Assembly: GCF_963678635.1 (NCBI RefSeq)
Contig: NW_026971315.1
Location: forward strand, 62,001-126,000
Direction: 5' to 3'
Length of the DNA stretch: 64,000 nt
From: Symsagittifera roscoffensis
Taxonomy: Eukaryota > Xenacoelomorpha > Acoela > Convolutidae
In this document: positions 29,470-44,000 of the stretch, piece by piece
Layout: the number at the start of each line of letters is the position of its first letter
Numbering within the stretch: position 1 is the stretch's first letter
Translations under genes and position numbers: made by a program
Notes under the pieces: model-generated
The model's input: the letters and a program-made list of their open reading frames with translations, nothing else
What the model was told of the DNA's origin: nothing
Database searches by the model: none

Positions 29470-29471
29470 TT

Positions 29472-30005
29472 GTTCCGACTTTCGATACGAAAGTAACGGA
29501 ATATTTGTGCTCGGGGTGGGTTTTTTTTCTTCAGACAAATTTCGACTTTTTAACTAGCCGTTTTTGACGCAATTTTTTTATATCATTCGAAAGCTATTGT
29601 TGTCCTGAGCTTGAATTTGAAAAGATATTTTACCTGTGATCATTTTTCGTAAAGTTATGGGGGTTTAAAGATTGCCATTTGGCCAATTTGGGACAATTAA
29701 CGCGCGATATATTTCGCGCTATTAACGAGTAAGCGAGATTTAATCCGTCTTAGAAATCGTTCTAAACTGGTTCAAGGAAGCTTAAATGCCATAATTGATT
29801 TGTTAATAGGCGCAAAATCTATCACTTTGTACTTAATATGACCTGTGGGGGGATGGTTTTACATAAAATCTCAAATTTTTTCAAAAAAATTTTTTTTATT
29901 TTTTTTCTTACTTTGAAATTTTCCATCTTATTAATGCTCCATAAACCTTAAAAGGCAGTCGGAACTTTCAGGGCTTCGCCCTGATACGAGCAGTCTTGTT
30001 TACTT
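29472..30005 (+). repeat. Dispersed repeat R2, copy 1 (possible MITE)
   Basis: Matches 51405-51945 in inverted orientation over ~530 bp. Near one end is GTTCCGACTTTCGATACGAA; near the other is GGCAGTCGGAACTTTC followed by the hairpin AGGGCTTCGCCCT. The inverted GTTCCGACT at both ends suggests short terminal inverted repeats of a non-autonomous DNA transposon. Confidence 0.6.
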
Positions 30006-30419
30006 TTTGCAAACAAAATCAAATATTCTCATACTTGCATAAAAGGAAAAATTTCACTGTCACTTAAGAAATTTGATCTTTTAAGACCAATTAAACCAAA
30101 TAAAGCAATTTCAGTTGTGGTTCGAACGGTATTAAAAATTTCAATTAAGTTTTCTCAATGTCAGGAAAAACCGGTCTGAAATTAGTTATTATAGTTTCGG
30201 CGAGTGAATCGAGCAAGCAGGCTCATAAATTGAGGATAAGCTTTTTTAAGCGCCGAAAACGTAGCTTTTCTCCAGTACTGTAAGTAGTACTGCAAGTTTT
30301 AAGCGGCTTTATGGTGATAAAAAAGTTCCAAAAATTTTGTTGCTATAATTTGAAATTATTTTTTGTTCTCTTTTTTAAGTTTTTTATTCATTTTTGGAAG
30401 AAAATTTATCGGCTATGCC

Positions 30420-30962
30420 TTATTGTTTCGACGATTGAAAATGGGGTGGAACTTTGTATTCGGGTCTGTCGTGGTTTTTCTTTGTTTACCACCCAAAATC
30501 ACGTACCACAAATTTTCATCGGACTGGGTTGAGTGATATATCATATTAAATCCCTTACACTCCTGACTCGAACCAGAGCAAAAAAAAACCAAAAAAAAAT
30601 TCCCATTATTAAAAAAAACCGGTTTGAAATTTTTGATTTTTCGTCTTCGAGCGAATAAAGCGAGCGAGCATTCTTATTTTAATTGCTTAAAAGCTTACAA
30701 AAGTTTAATTTAAAATGTGAAAACTTAGTTTTACGCCTTTTTGGAGTAAAGTTTTCAAAATTTCAAAAACATTTTTGATTTTTTTTTCGTTTTTCAAGGA
30801 GTTTTTCTACAAAATTGTTTTTCATTTTGCTTGTTTTTCTATGAATTTCGAATATAGATAATCTCCAGTTTTTTGTTCTGCTGCTGTTATCACAGACTAT
30901 GTTATCACAGACTATGGTCGGAACATTCTGTGCTACTTTCACAGTAACCGGCTATCCTTGTT
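30420..30962 (+). repeat. Dispersed repeat R1, copy 1
   Basis: Begins near CGATTGAAAATGGGG and ends with GTAACCGGCTATCCTTG. It is shared with 33487-34080 (inverted) and 40140-41160 (direct). It contains CGAGCGAATAAAGCGAGCGAG. No coding capacity is seen. Confidence 0.65.
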
Positions 30963-31488
30963 TACTATGACTTTATCGAATATGCCTAAGTTTTAGGCTT
31001 TTGTTCAGATCCTCTCATCAAACCCCGGACATATATCGGCATTCTTTTATAAGTGTGGTCGGGGCTTTGTATTACTAATTGTCTGTTTCGACTCCTCTTG
31101 AATAGTGGAAAGGAACTATGGGTCAGTTTTTTTCCTTTTTAAGCCAATTTTGACTGCTTCAAGGTAAGTTTGTACGGGGGTTAAGTATATTTAAATCTTT
31201 TTGGTCGTGATTTGAGTTTTGGTCGTGATTAAATTTTCAAGAAAAAATGATCAAGAAAAAAATGATTGCAACTTTTTTCGATTTTCAAAATAAGTCAGAT
31301 AAGGAATTAGACAGGAATTGTAGGGCGGCCTCCAAATTTTTAAAAAAATGAGGTTCTTTTTATTATGTTGAAACCTGCGTTCCTTGCACAGCTGCGGGAT
31401 ATCATTTTTCAATTTTTTCTGTTATAAATGTAATAAAGTGACTTAATTTTTGTATATTTTCATTTAGTGTTAATTTTTGAGTATTGGG
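30963..31488. other. Upstream region of the polymerase alpha gene
   Basis: AT-rich and without ORFs. No TATA box or other promoter element can be asserted. The 5' UTR and any non-coding first exon are not identifiable. Confidence 0.4.
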
Positions 31489-32059
31489 ATGACTGAACCG
31501 CAAATTGACGCAAAAGATGAAACTACAGAAGACGTTGAAGAGCAGGAAGATGAAGAAGTTGAGGCGTTGGCTCAAAGACGAGGTCGTAGAAACCGAAACG
31601 AGAAGAGCAGTAGGTTGTCGGCTCTGGAACTTCTGAAAAAGTGTAAAGCAGAAGGCAAGAAGCATGCTTTCGAGGTTGGAGAAGTTGAAAATTTGTACGA
31701 GGTTGTTACAGAAGAAGAATATTCAAGTCGAGTTCAAGGACGGATAGAAAGTAACTTTGTTGTCGGCAGCGGCTATGACGATGATGGGCGCGAAGTATTT
31801 GACGAAGATTATGATTACAACTCTGATGATGATTCTAAAAGACCTGGTGATCGGAAAGTAAAGAAGAGGAAAGGAAACGATGTTGAAAAGGGGGCCAAAG
31901 ACGGGGAAGGTGGAGCTCGCAAGAAAATGAAATGTATAGACGACGTTTTTCGATCAATCGGTTCGTCCAATGCTGTGAAAGCGAAAGAATCCAAAGTGAA
32001 AATAGATGACGATGACATATTGGGCGATATTTTGAAAGAAATTAAAGCTGATACTTCTG
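31489..32059 (+). CDS. POLA1: POLA1 exon 1
   Basis: ATG start; donor GTAAGT at 32060; ends in phase 1. Encodes the charged N-terminal region. Confidence 0.93.
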
Positions 32060-35000
32060 GTAAGTAATTTAGTCATCATAAAATAATTGGATTTAAAACC
32101 ATTATATGATAAATTAATTGATAAGTTGTATGAATGTATGATAAATTGTGATAGGAGGTGCAACAGGAGAAAAAGATGCGACAACGGCGAAATCGGTGCA
32201 TTCTTTGAGACTACTGGACACTTCTTCCAAGAGCAGCTACTGGAACACAAGCGGGGCTTCATTGTTGCCCAGCTCGGCCAAATCATTCTTGCAAACTAAA
32301 TCACACAGTCGTTTAAACAAATTCGCTACGAAACAGGCCCCTGTCGAGACTGCGCCGGATGTGTTGGTGCCCGAAAGTCAAGAGTTTGTGACAATGAAAG
32401 ATGAGCTAGAGTCCGTGCCGACGATTGCTGAAACCTATGATGATTCTGCTGAAGATCATGTTGAGGACGAGGAAGAAAATACAAGTGCGGCATTGCTGGA
32501 AGGATTTGACTTCGACGACAATTTAGTCGACCCCAATGTCGATACCGGCAAAGCGAAAAGCAAAAATGAAGACGAAATTCCTGACGACGATTTAGCGAGT
32601 GATGGCATCGATTGGGCTTCACTCTTCGAGGATTCAACCCAAGATTCAATCTCCAGCTCACAGGCCAAAACGATGAAGTTTTTCTGGCTTGATGCCTACG
32701 AGGATGCATATAAAAATCCAGAGTATCTGTTCCTGTTTGGCAAAGTGTTCTGTGAGAAGACAGGGAAGTTGAAGAGTTGTTGTTTGCGAGTTACTGGACT
32801 CGAAAGGATTTTGTTTTTGCTCCCTAGAGAGACAAGGAAATCGGATCCAGATCAAGCAGTTACTACCAAAGATTTGTACCTGGAGTTCGACAAGCTAGCT
32901 GAGAAATTGAGGGTTAGTTTTTCTGCCATGACATACCATTGAACAAGAAGTCGCTTACGAAAATTATTCGAAAGCTAAATGTGCATGATTTGTTTTTATC
33001 AGATTTTGAAAACTAAGCCGAATTGTTTTTTTTTTTAGATTTTAAAATTCAAGTCAAGAGTTGTGAATAAGAAATACTGTTTCGAAATCTCAGACGTCCC
33101 AGTTGAGAGTGATTACCTGGAGGTGCGCTACTCATGCAAGTTTCCAGAAGTCACTCAGTTAGAAGGGGACACATTTTGCAAGATCTTTGGAGCCAAAACA
33201 TCGGCTTTGGAGAACCTTCTGTTGCATAAGAATATCTATGGACCATGTTGGCTGGAGATCAAAGCGAAGAATGATATTAACCCTGTGAGCTGGTGCGACA
33301 TGAACATGACGTGCGAGGGCGTTAATTGCATCAAGGTGTGTTTTTCAAATATTTAAGATTTTCAAATGATAACGATTTGCCAATGATCGATAAGATGTCG
33401 GCTATCTTGGAAAAAGACCCTGTTAGTTTTTTTTTCATAAAATTACATGAAAAGGTTCACTATTTTTCTGGGAAAGATTACTTTGCTTTGTCCGCATACA
33501 ACAAGGATAGCCGGTTACTGTGCAAGTAGCACAGAATAATCCGGCTAGTTTCAAAAAAAACAATGTTTTCTCAAATTGGTGTCGTGGTTTTTTCTGCATA
33601 AGATGTAAAAAAAGTTTGAACTAAAAAAGGACTTAGGCATATTTGAGAGTCATAACAAATGTGAGTCTAAGAAAAATAACCAGGAAAACGAAAAAAAAAA
33701 TTAAAATTTAGGGGAAATTTTTTGAGTTTTCAAGTTTTTGATTCCCAAAATTGCGCTAGAAAACTCCAAAAACTACCTGTACCTGAGTAAAAATAAGTTT
33801 TTACGGCTTAAATCAAGCTTAAATAAGCTATTCCAATCACTAACTATCTTACTAATTAGCTCGAAATTGGACCAAAAATCAAAAGTTTCAAACCGGCTTT
33901 TCTCGACTGACAATTTAAATTGATTTTTTTAATGTCGTTCGAATCACGACTGAAAGGGCTTTCATCTGATATATCACTCAACCCTGTCTGATGATTATTT
34001 GTGGTAGCTGATTTTGCGCGGAAAATTAAAACACCCAAATCCAAAGTTCATCCCCGTTTTCAATAGTCGGAACAATTACAAACCATGATTGGACTCGAAC
34101 CACGAATCTTTTAATTGGGACAGAGAGGTAATAGTTACCTCACCTCATTCATAATGCTGCTATGCAATGAGAAACAAGTAATAGTATAATGTGAGCTAAC
34201 TAAACTTTCTAAGTGCAGTATTTTAAAGATTTTGTATTCTTGTTTGTATAAATTTCAGATTTTTATTGTTAATATTCTGGTATAAATTGCTTAAAAGTAA
34301 TGAATGTAGTGTAGTCTCTAAAGGTCTTGGTTATGTTTTTGTTTTCCGGGAAAGTCTTGAAATGCTCTAATAATCAAAAATGTGCATTCATTCATGTTAA
34401 TGCATTTATGAATGCACTGATGTATATATGCACTTTTTGAGTTCAATTGAAATTCATGTGCTGAAGGTTCCGTTAATTGCACTATCCAAATACGAACGTG
34501 GAAATGGCGCAAAAAAACGTGAACATTTCTAGTGTCGAAAGTGGAATTTATTTTTTAGATTAGCGGAATAAAAACTTTACCTTTTGATCCAGTTTTCTCA
34601 TTTCGGGTTAATGTTATCAAAAAAGCGCCTAACATAAAGTGTTCTAGAAATTCAAAGAGTTTAAAGGGAACCTATTTTTTTCTTTAAAAGTAGAAAGTTG
34701 AATATTTTTCTACAAAATCAGTGTTTTTTTTCTGTTTTCTTGCGTTCATTGCTCTTTTGCAATTGTCAGCTGGCTATGATTTTGTTTATATATCCTTTTT
34801 TATAACAGCCTGTGAATTAATTTTTTTTAAATAATGCTATGCATGGATGATCAGCATCTTTGCCAAAATGTGAATTTGAAAAATGAAAACCTAGTCGAGT
34901 GTTGAAATGTAGTATTATGCTCAGGTGTTCGAGAAAACGGCACCCGCTCCCTCTGTAACTGCAGTGTCTATATCCACTTGTGTCTCATTCAACTCCCAGA

Positions 35001-38000
35001 CGAACACGAACGAAGTGGTGGGAGTAGCTCTGCTCGTGAACAAAAGCATGAGTCTCACCAACACAGTGCAGCCGATTACCCAGAACGCGAAAGGAGGAAA
35101 GGGAGCACAAGGCAAGATCTGGCATGAACATCATTTCGGAATTGCAAAGCCAAAAGTAAGCAGTTTATTTTTGGTATATTTATCCACATTGTCAAAGAAT
35201 CTCGAATCGCTTCAAAGCAAAGAAAGAAGCTAATAATATGCCAAGAATGCTTTGAATACGCACGTTTGAGTGCACCCTTTTAGCAAGCCCTATAATCAGT
35301 TCAAGATCGGAAAAAAATCAACAATGAGCGAAACAATTTTGTTGCCGGTTACTACAAATGTTCAGTTATTATATCGAATTGTGGTTATGTTCAGGACTCG
35401 ATCTTCCCGTATAATTTTGAGAAGAACGTTTCTTCCAAGATCAAAAACGTAGCAGTGCTTCCGAACGAAAAGTCGCTTCTGAACTGGTTCGTGTGCAAGT
35501 GTAAATTGATCGACGCTGACATTATTATTGGACACGACTTGCTATCTTTCCAGTTGGACCTCATCGTCAACAGACTCATGTTTCACAAGGTTTGTAGTTA
35601 TTTGAAGAGCTTTTTTTGGGCTGCTGGCTATTCCGTTATTAAGAAGTTTAAATGAGGTTGTTGAAGAGCTTTCAAGAAAGCTTCTAATTCTGAATGTTTG
35701 TACGCTACAGAGATCAATTCACGGGTCTGTTTAAGGCCTGATTTTTTAAAACACTTTTTTAACATCTCTGTGGGAGTCTACGAAGAACTAAATTTTTTTT
35801 GCGGGAGGGGGGTGAAAAATAAGTAGTGAAAACCTTTTCAGTGAAATTTCTAACCTTTTGATTGCAGCACCCGCAGCATTACATTGGCTCTCGTGTCTTT
35901 TAGGTTCCGCACTGGAGCAGGATCAGCCGTCTGAAGAGGACTTACCCTCCGAAGAGCATGAATGGCAATGTGATTCCTTCCCTCACTGCAGGCAGACTCA
36001 TCTGTGACGTCACGGTTTCTGCCAAGGAACTGGTCAGATGCAGGGGATACTCCCTCACTGATCTGGGTGAGAGCTTGAAAATATTTTCGCTCAGTTATAA
36101 CTTTTTCTTGTGGTTCGCTTGATCATTTTAAAAACTAGCCTCCATGTATTAGTTTACCCGAATAATTTAATTTGCGATTTTTTTTTTTTAAAAGTCGATG
36201 AACGTAGTTCAGACTTTTATATAGTTCGTGATGATTTTTTTTAGGTCGTGGTTAATTATGAAGAATTTGCCTATTGATTCAATTTTCTGAAATCGTGTAA
36301 ATTTTAGCATAAAGCATTATTCTTAACGTGTTCTAAAATTTCAAAAAGCTTTAAGGCCATCTTTGTTTTCTTTGAAATTAGAAAGATGAGATTTTTCAAC
36401 AAAAAAACAAGTCAAGTATTTTTTATTGTTTTTTTTGCGTTCATTGACTCTTTGCCAATTGTCTATGTTGCGGCTATTAATGTTTTTAGAGTTAACGTTT
36501 TTGGATCAAGTTAGCTAAACTCGAGGTACTTAAAATCTTATAAATCTTATTTTGCGTACTCACATGTTGTTAGGCCGATAGTTTGATGTGCGCGTCTATC
36601 CTGGTTAAAAGTTACTTAAGATAGGTACCTAAGTCAATAAAATGTACTTTTAGAAATATCTTTTAGCCTCATGGTCTTAAATGTTCCATTAGTTTGACCC
36701 AAAACCAAAAACTTTGGTACTGGTTTCTGGATCGACTTACCATTTAACCCTTACTTGGTCAAACAATTGTATCATGGATGATCTGAAGTCGCTGCTCGTT
36801 TGAAATATGTTGATTTTTAGCTCTGCAAATCCTCCACGAGGACAGACAACAAATCGATTTGGGCGAAGTGTCAAACTTCTACTCATCGAACGACACTCTT
36901 ATGCAACTTATAGCCCTCACTCTCAACGACGCCTCATATTGCATTCGAATAGCCAACGAGCTCCAATCTATACCACTGGCCATCCAAATTACGAACATCG
37001 CAGGAAACGTAGCTTCTAGAACATTCACAGGAGGACGAGCCGAGAGGAATGAGTTCTTGCTACTGCATGCGTTCCATGAAAAGGGCTATGTGGTTCCGGA
37101 CAAGTCCTTCAAAAAAGGCCAGGCGCAGCAGCACTTCATTGAACAGGAGTTGGTGACTCAGGGAGACGAAGAGAATGCACCGCCCGGAGGCAATAATGGT
37201 TGGCTGATTTTGGCAGCAGCTTTTCTTTTTTTCCACCAGCCTCAAGTGTAATTATGGTGTAACGGGTGGTTTTACTACGTTAGGTGTGACGGCAATATAA
37301 GTTTGGGAAGATTCTAGTTGTTCCATATGCTAATTTTAGCAAAAATTGGGCCGTTTAAGCTAAAGGGGATGACTGTGGCTGTAAATCGAGGTTTTTTTGA
37401 TCTTGCGACGAGTCAAATTGGGTTATAAAAGAAATTGTGTCAATGACTTTTTACTCAAGTCAAATTTTAACTGCAGTCGAGTCAGATTGGCACAGTTTTG
37501 GGGTGCGAACAATAAACTGAAGTGTCAGTAAAGTACGACATCAGTAAACCAGATCATCGATTTACAGACCTACCAACAAAATGTCAACTGTTGACTGGTC
37601 TGTTTGACTTTCAGCGGACGGTAGTGGAAGTAGGAAGCGGAAGGCGGCGTACGCGGGTGGATTGGTGTTGGAGCCGAAGAAGGGCTTCTATAATACATGC
37701 ATCCTCCTCCTCGACTTCAACTCCCTCTACCCCTCCATCATGCAGGAGTACAACATATGTTACACCACCGTCAACAGGTTTGATCATCATTCTACTGAAA
37801 AATAATTTAATCTGAAATTAGTTCTTAGAGAGAATATTGAATTAGTCATGTTCACTTTTTTAAACGTAAAAGAACTAAGTGATTTTCACTTATAATTTAA
37901 ATCTTGAATATTTTTATTTGTTTTTTTTTGAAGAAAAAAATCTTAAAATGCTCTAATAGCTACAGAAGTGCATCATACATGTTTAAGAGTAATGCTCGTA

Positions 38001-41000
38001 GTGAAGACTCTTAAATAATTCTTGCTGATTTTTTTGTTTATTTTTTTTCAGGAAAAAGTCTTAAAATATTGATGCACTTGGTTTTATGCCCTTTTTGAGT
38101 TCAATTGAAATTAGTCTGCTGAAAATGACGTACATGGCACTCTCCAAATACGAGCGTGGAAATGGCGCGAAAAAACGTGAATTACTTTATTTTCGAAAGT
38201 GTAAATGATTTTTATGATTTCCCAGCGAAATAAAAACTTTACCTATTGATCCAGTTTTCTCAAGTTGGGTTCATGTTATCAAAAAAGCTCCAATCATAAA
38301 TTGTTCTCGAAATTCAAAGTGCTTAAAGGGCATCTATTTCTTCTTTGAAAATCGAAAGTTGAGATTTTTAAAAGAAAGTCAGTGTTTTTATGTTTACTTG
38401 CTCTCATTACTCTTCTCCAATCTTCTCCAAAACTTTATTCTGCTCAAATGATTTCGGACTAAATTTTATCAGCTTAGTGACCTAATTTCGAGTTTTTTTA
38501 CTGGAAACGTTTTAATGCTCACCTCTGGATTGCTGAAATGCAAAACAGCTTAATATAAATTTTATTCAAATTTTTCATGACAACAATTTATCGCCTTTTT
38601 TGTTATTGTTCAATTTTTTCGGCTTGATAGGTTTCCGCCTATATTATATTGGCTTATCGGATTCATATTGCGTCCTTTGACGAGCGAAAAAAGTTTGTGT
38701 GTGCGTTTCTGTGTTTTGAGGGCGAGGGGGGCTAAATAACTTTTTATTAGTCTTAACTTTTTTCTATTTTTTTTTGCTACATAGGTTTTGGGCTATTTTA
38801 TATCGGCTTGTTTGTCTCATATTGTCTATTGACGAGCAAATAATGTTGTTAGAGTGTTTTGAGGGCCAGGGGGACTTTTATTAAGTCTTGAATCTTGTTG
38901 ATTTCTTTTTTCGGCTTAAAAAGTTTCTGCCAAGGTATTGTTACCTCTTGGTAAATTATCTTTTACGATTTCCCAGCGAACAAAAAACTATTGATCCAGT
39001 TTTCTTAAATTGGGTAAATTTAGAAAAAATCCAATCATGAACAATTCTTGACAAGTGTACCATTCAATTTTTTTCCCTTAATTTTTTAGTTAAAAATTAG
39101 TATGAGAAATATTTGTTCGCTTCTGCTTTTTGTAGGTTTTTTTCCGCATCTCTTTGGTGAAATTTTTTTTATTCGTACAATCATGTAAATTTGTTTGCAA
39201 TAAACAAGAAACGCGTTTTTTAGTTGAATATTCTAAAAATAGCTGATCATGTCCGGAGCAGAGCGATGAGAACAGATACGCTTCCGCGATTAGTGTTCTT
39301 TTTTGTCAGTATTGAGTAATTTCCGTTGTGTTGTCCAGATCCCACTGCTATGCAGCCGAGTCCCAGAAGGGAGAGGCGGCAGGGGAGGAGCCAGTTCTGC
39401 CGGATGTTCCAGATGTGGGGCTGAAGGTGGGCATCCTGCCTACTGAGATCAGGAAGTTGGTGGACAAGAGGAAACAAGTGAAGCTGCTGCTGAAACAACC
39501 AAATCTCACCGCAGAGCTGAAGGTGAGAACATTTTTAGTCCTCGTAATGCTTTTACAATAGTAAGTTAGAGTTTCGTGACTGTGACGTGCAATATGTCAA
39601 TTTGAAATCTCAAGGATATCCTTGATGCTGGGAGATAGCGTTCAATTAGTTTTTTTTTGAGAGAAATGTTACTTTTTATCGGGAACAAGACTTTTTTGAG
39701 GCCCTCTTCATTTGGTATCCAGATAAAGCAGACGCCTTGGGAACATAAGGTCGGTCTGGATTTGGAGTCCGTTCTAGACCTTTTTTTCTTTGATATGTGC
39801 GGACGTGGATTTTTTTTTTTGTTAGAGCATCAGTTTACTTTTGATCAATGCAATTTTAGCTTCAATTGAAAGTCGCTCTTATTTGTAAGTTTACTTCAAA
39901 TAGCTTCAGTTGAACGGCAAAAACAAAGTGTTACGCTTTGTGTGTTTCAGGAGGAATGTCAGCATAAATAAACAATTTGAATTTCAAAGTTTAAAAAGCA
40001 TTTTGTTTTAGGATTAACTGGTTTCTACTAAAATATTTTCGGCCTATTTACCTCTTATTAAATGGTTTTGAATACTTATTTAATGGCGGTGATTGTTTTT
40101 CTTGAAATGTTTTTCTCAATTTCTTTTTAAAGTTATGGTCGGAAAATCCTGTGCTATTTGCACGGTAACCGGCTATCCTTGTTGTTGCAACCATTTGAAA
40201 AATAGGGAGTAACTTTGTATTTGGGTGTGTTATAGTTTTTTTCCACGCAGAATCTGCTACCTTAAATAATCATCGGAGAGCGTTTAGTGATGTATCATAT
40301 TAAAGCTCTTTCAGTCGTTTTTGAAAGTGTCCCACGGTCGAGAAAAACCGGTTTGAGTTTTTTGATTTTTCGTCTAAATTCGAGCGAGTAAAGCGGTTGG
40401 GTAAGACAGTGCCGAAGTAAGAGAGTGCCGAAAACAAAAATTTGTTAAAGAGTGCCGAAAATTTGTTAAAGAGTGCAGAAACTGACTTATTTGTCGTGAA
40501 ATTATTGAGAAAAGAAAAGAAAGTTTTGTTTGCTCATCGATTTTGGCGCCAAAATTGAGTCTGAACAAGTTTATTTGTCGTGAACTAATTGAGAAAAGAA
40601 AAGAAAGTTTTGTTTGCTCATCGATTTTGGCGCCAAAATTGAGTCTGAACAAGTTTCAAGTGTCATTATTAATTTTCCCGCCAAAAGCTAGCCTCTTAAA
40701 TTGCGTTCCAATATTTCCCGCCTTTTTCGGCACTCTCTAACTTCGGCACTGTCTAACGCCCCCAGTAAAGCGAGCGAGAAAGCTTTATATGCTTAATTTA
40801 GGCCGTTTACAATAGCTTACTTATGCTTAATTTAAATATTACTCGAGTAAAATTATAGTTTTTTGAAAGCTTTTAACGCCATTGTGGGAATCAAAAAGTT
40901 TCTGCAAAGAAAATTTGAAAATAATTTTGAATTAAAAAAAAATTATGATTTTTTGTTTTTCTAGTCATTTTTCTTCAAAATCTGTTGTCCTGTTGCCTAT

Positions 41001-44000
41001 ATTACTACGAATGTCGAATATGCCTAAATTTTAACTTAACGTCAGATCCTTTTATTACTTCACCTGGAAAAAAACTGCTTTAATTTGAAAAAAAAAACCG
41101 GCTATCCTTGTTATATCCTTGTTGTATTTTTTTCCGGCTTTCCTTGTTCTAAGCGGCTATCCCTGTTATAGTTTATTTTTTTCAAAGTCTTGAAAGTTTT
41201 TTCGACTTGCTGTTTTTCGTCTCTTATTCTGTCTGCTGGGACAAGGCTTGTTTTCTGTTGCAAAACTGTTGGGAAGATTTGTTTTTACTTCAGTCTAAAA
41301 AGAACACTGTTGTTTTGTATTATATGATGACTTTTGAGTTAAATTTTTTAAGATGCTTCAAGAACAAAGACACTTCGTTGAGATGCTATCAAAGAATCAA
41401 GGTAACCAAGATTTCTGATTTCAGGCGCAATACGATATTCGACAAAAGGGTCTGAAGCTGACAGCCAACAGCATGTACGGCTGTCTCGGATTTCCCAACT
41501 CGCGCTTCTACGCTAAGCCTCTTGCTGCTCTCATTACTGCTAAAGGCAGAGAAATCTTGATGAAAACGAAAGAGCTCGTTGAAAGCATGGGCCATGATGT
41601 AATATACGGAGATACTGATTCAATTATGGTCAATTCGAATATTGAAAACATGGCCGAAGTGTTCAAAATTGGCGGGAAAATCAAAAATGAAGTGAACAAA
41701 TACTACAAAACTTTAGAAATTGACATTGACGGCGTGTACAAGTGTCTGTTGCTGTTGAAGAAAAAGAAGTACGCTGCTCTTGCGGTGACAAGTTTACCCA
41801 ATGGAGAATACAAGTATGAGAAAGAGCTGAAAGGTTTGGACATCGTGCGTCGTGATTGGTCAATTTTGGCGCGCGAAGCAGGAGAGTTTGTGATTGGCGA
41901 GATTCTGTCTAATAAGACACGCGAGGATATAGTGTGTAATATTCAGCAGTACTTAACCGATCTGGCATCGAATATAGAGAACGGGAAGGTTGACTTGGAG
42001 AAATTTATTATCCGGAAGACGTTGAATAAGGCGCCGGAGTGCTACCCGGATAAGCGAAGTCTGCCGCACGTGCAGGTTGCGGCCCGACTCAACAGTAAAG
42101 GTAAATGTCAACTAAAAAGTATTTAAAGGACTGTCATTGTGGTGAATATATCCCGCATAAATTGGTTTTTATAAGACCAGTCTGTAAAAAATTGTTTCTG
42201 CAGAAAACCACCGATGGTTTTGTCGACAAAACATGCCGATTTTTTTGGAACGAAATTTGAAGGCGAATATGAAGCCAAAGGTACTCTTTGTGGGATCTGA
42301 AAGAATGCGAGCTGATACAAAACGAGAGAAAATTTTAAAACGAGAGCGAAATTTCTGTTCAAAATTGCAAATAATTATTAAGCCAGTTGTAGGTTTGTTT
42401 AACAGTACTTTTGTCGACTTCAGGTGGTAAGAAGCTACAAGGCGGCGACACTGTGCCGTATGTTGTGTGCAAAGACGGGTCTGAGTTGTCGGCCACTCAG
42501 AGGGGCTACAGTCCAGAGGAGTTAGAGAAGAGTGGGGGCAAACTGGCCATAGACAGAAACTACTACTACAGTCAGCAGCTGCACCCTGTAATTGCCAGGA
42601 TATGTGAACCTATTGACGAGATCAGCAGTGCCAGTATTGCACAGTGTCTCGGTTAGTTCAGAGTTTAAAGCAAGAATCATTCAAATGGTCTATCTAGTAG
42701 CGCCTTTTGGCTGTTTATATAGTGTTATAATTTTTTTTTTAGAGTTGGTGAACGTAGTTCAGAATCTTTTATAGGTTGCGATGGTTTTGTATTTGTATTT
42801 TTTTCATCAGTAAAAGTCTTCAATTTTGTTCACTCTCAAATTTGATTTTTCTCGGGTCTGAGTTTTGATTTTATTTTAGTTTAGATCATATCCTTTGATA
42901 AAGGGAAAGCAAACTCCACTGTCGAACAGCAAAAGTGTACAGGTCAAGAAAAACGAGATTGACTTCTAGTTTCGAAAATGGGTTCTAGTTTTCTGATTTC
43001 TCAGCGGAATAAAAAAGTTTACCTATTGGTTCAGTTTTCTCAAATTGGGTTAATTTTTTTTTGAAAAAATCAAGCATAAATTGTTCTTGAAATTCAAAGA
43101 AGTTTAAGACCATATACTTTTTCTTTGAAATTCGAAAGTTTATTTAGTTTCAGTAATTTTTTCTTGCGTTGTTTGACTCTTTTCCAACTGTCTGTTGGCG
43201 ATGTTTTTATCTTCCACATGGTATTAGTTTTCTCCAAAATAAAAATCTTTGCTAAAAATTTAATATCAGGTTAATCATATCGGAAAGACTTCTGGAGTTT
43301 TTTTACACAAGCAAAACGTAGTGTACTTGTATAAAGAACCTTTTTTTAAAATCTAATTTGCAAATAAAAGTTCTCGTTTGGTGGCTTTTTTGATACATTT
43401 AAATTCAATCTTATCTTTTGCTTATATAAGCAGAGGCAATTTAATAGCATATTTTGCTGCTCCTTTTGGCTAGTGTTAATGTTTGAAACAAATAGGTATT
43501 ATGAAAATGTATGGGTTTCGTTTTTTGTTTTTTTTTGCGTACCTTTGTAAATTTTCTGCTGAAATTTCAGTTTTTCTCAAAAACTGTGACGATTTTGGAA
43601 AAAAGTAGTATCAATGGGAAAATATACTAACCTTTTGTGTACCAGCGTGTTTTGGCTAGTCTCATTCCATTTTAACCAATGTTCTACGGCCTTCGAAAGT
43701 TGCAATAGGGGGATTTTTGAACTATTTGTTTTGATTTTTTTTTTCATAATCTCAAATATTACCACAAATCTGAAATTAGGGGGTTCAACTTTTTGACTTA
43801 TTCTTTCTTGCCAAATCCGAGGTTAAGGGTTCAATCGCAACAGCAACCAGTCGAAATTTTCCTTGCAGATATGGCTACGCCCGTACTTTCATCCAAGAAA
43901 GTTATGACTTAAGAAAATGTCCGTTTTTTTTTTAATTTTGATTGTTTTTTGGAAACTTCATTTTTCTGAACTATCTTGCCAAATCTAAGATAAGTTCTTA

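Larger units (their letters stand above)
40140..41160 (+). repeat. Dispersed repeat R1, tandem or fused copies (POLA1 intron 9)
   Basis: The end signature GTAACCGGCTATCCTTGTT at 40170 is followed at once by the start-type sequence (TTTGAAAAATAGGGAG), and another end signature lies near 41098. This indicates adjacent R1 units. The second unit is interrupted by the transposon at 40396-40763. Confidence 0.55.

Noticed and set aside
34082-34150. tRNA gene (also 59727-59795)
   Set aside because: A- and B-box-like sequences are present, but acceptor and anticodon stems do not pair. A tRNA-derived SINE is more likely.
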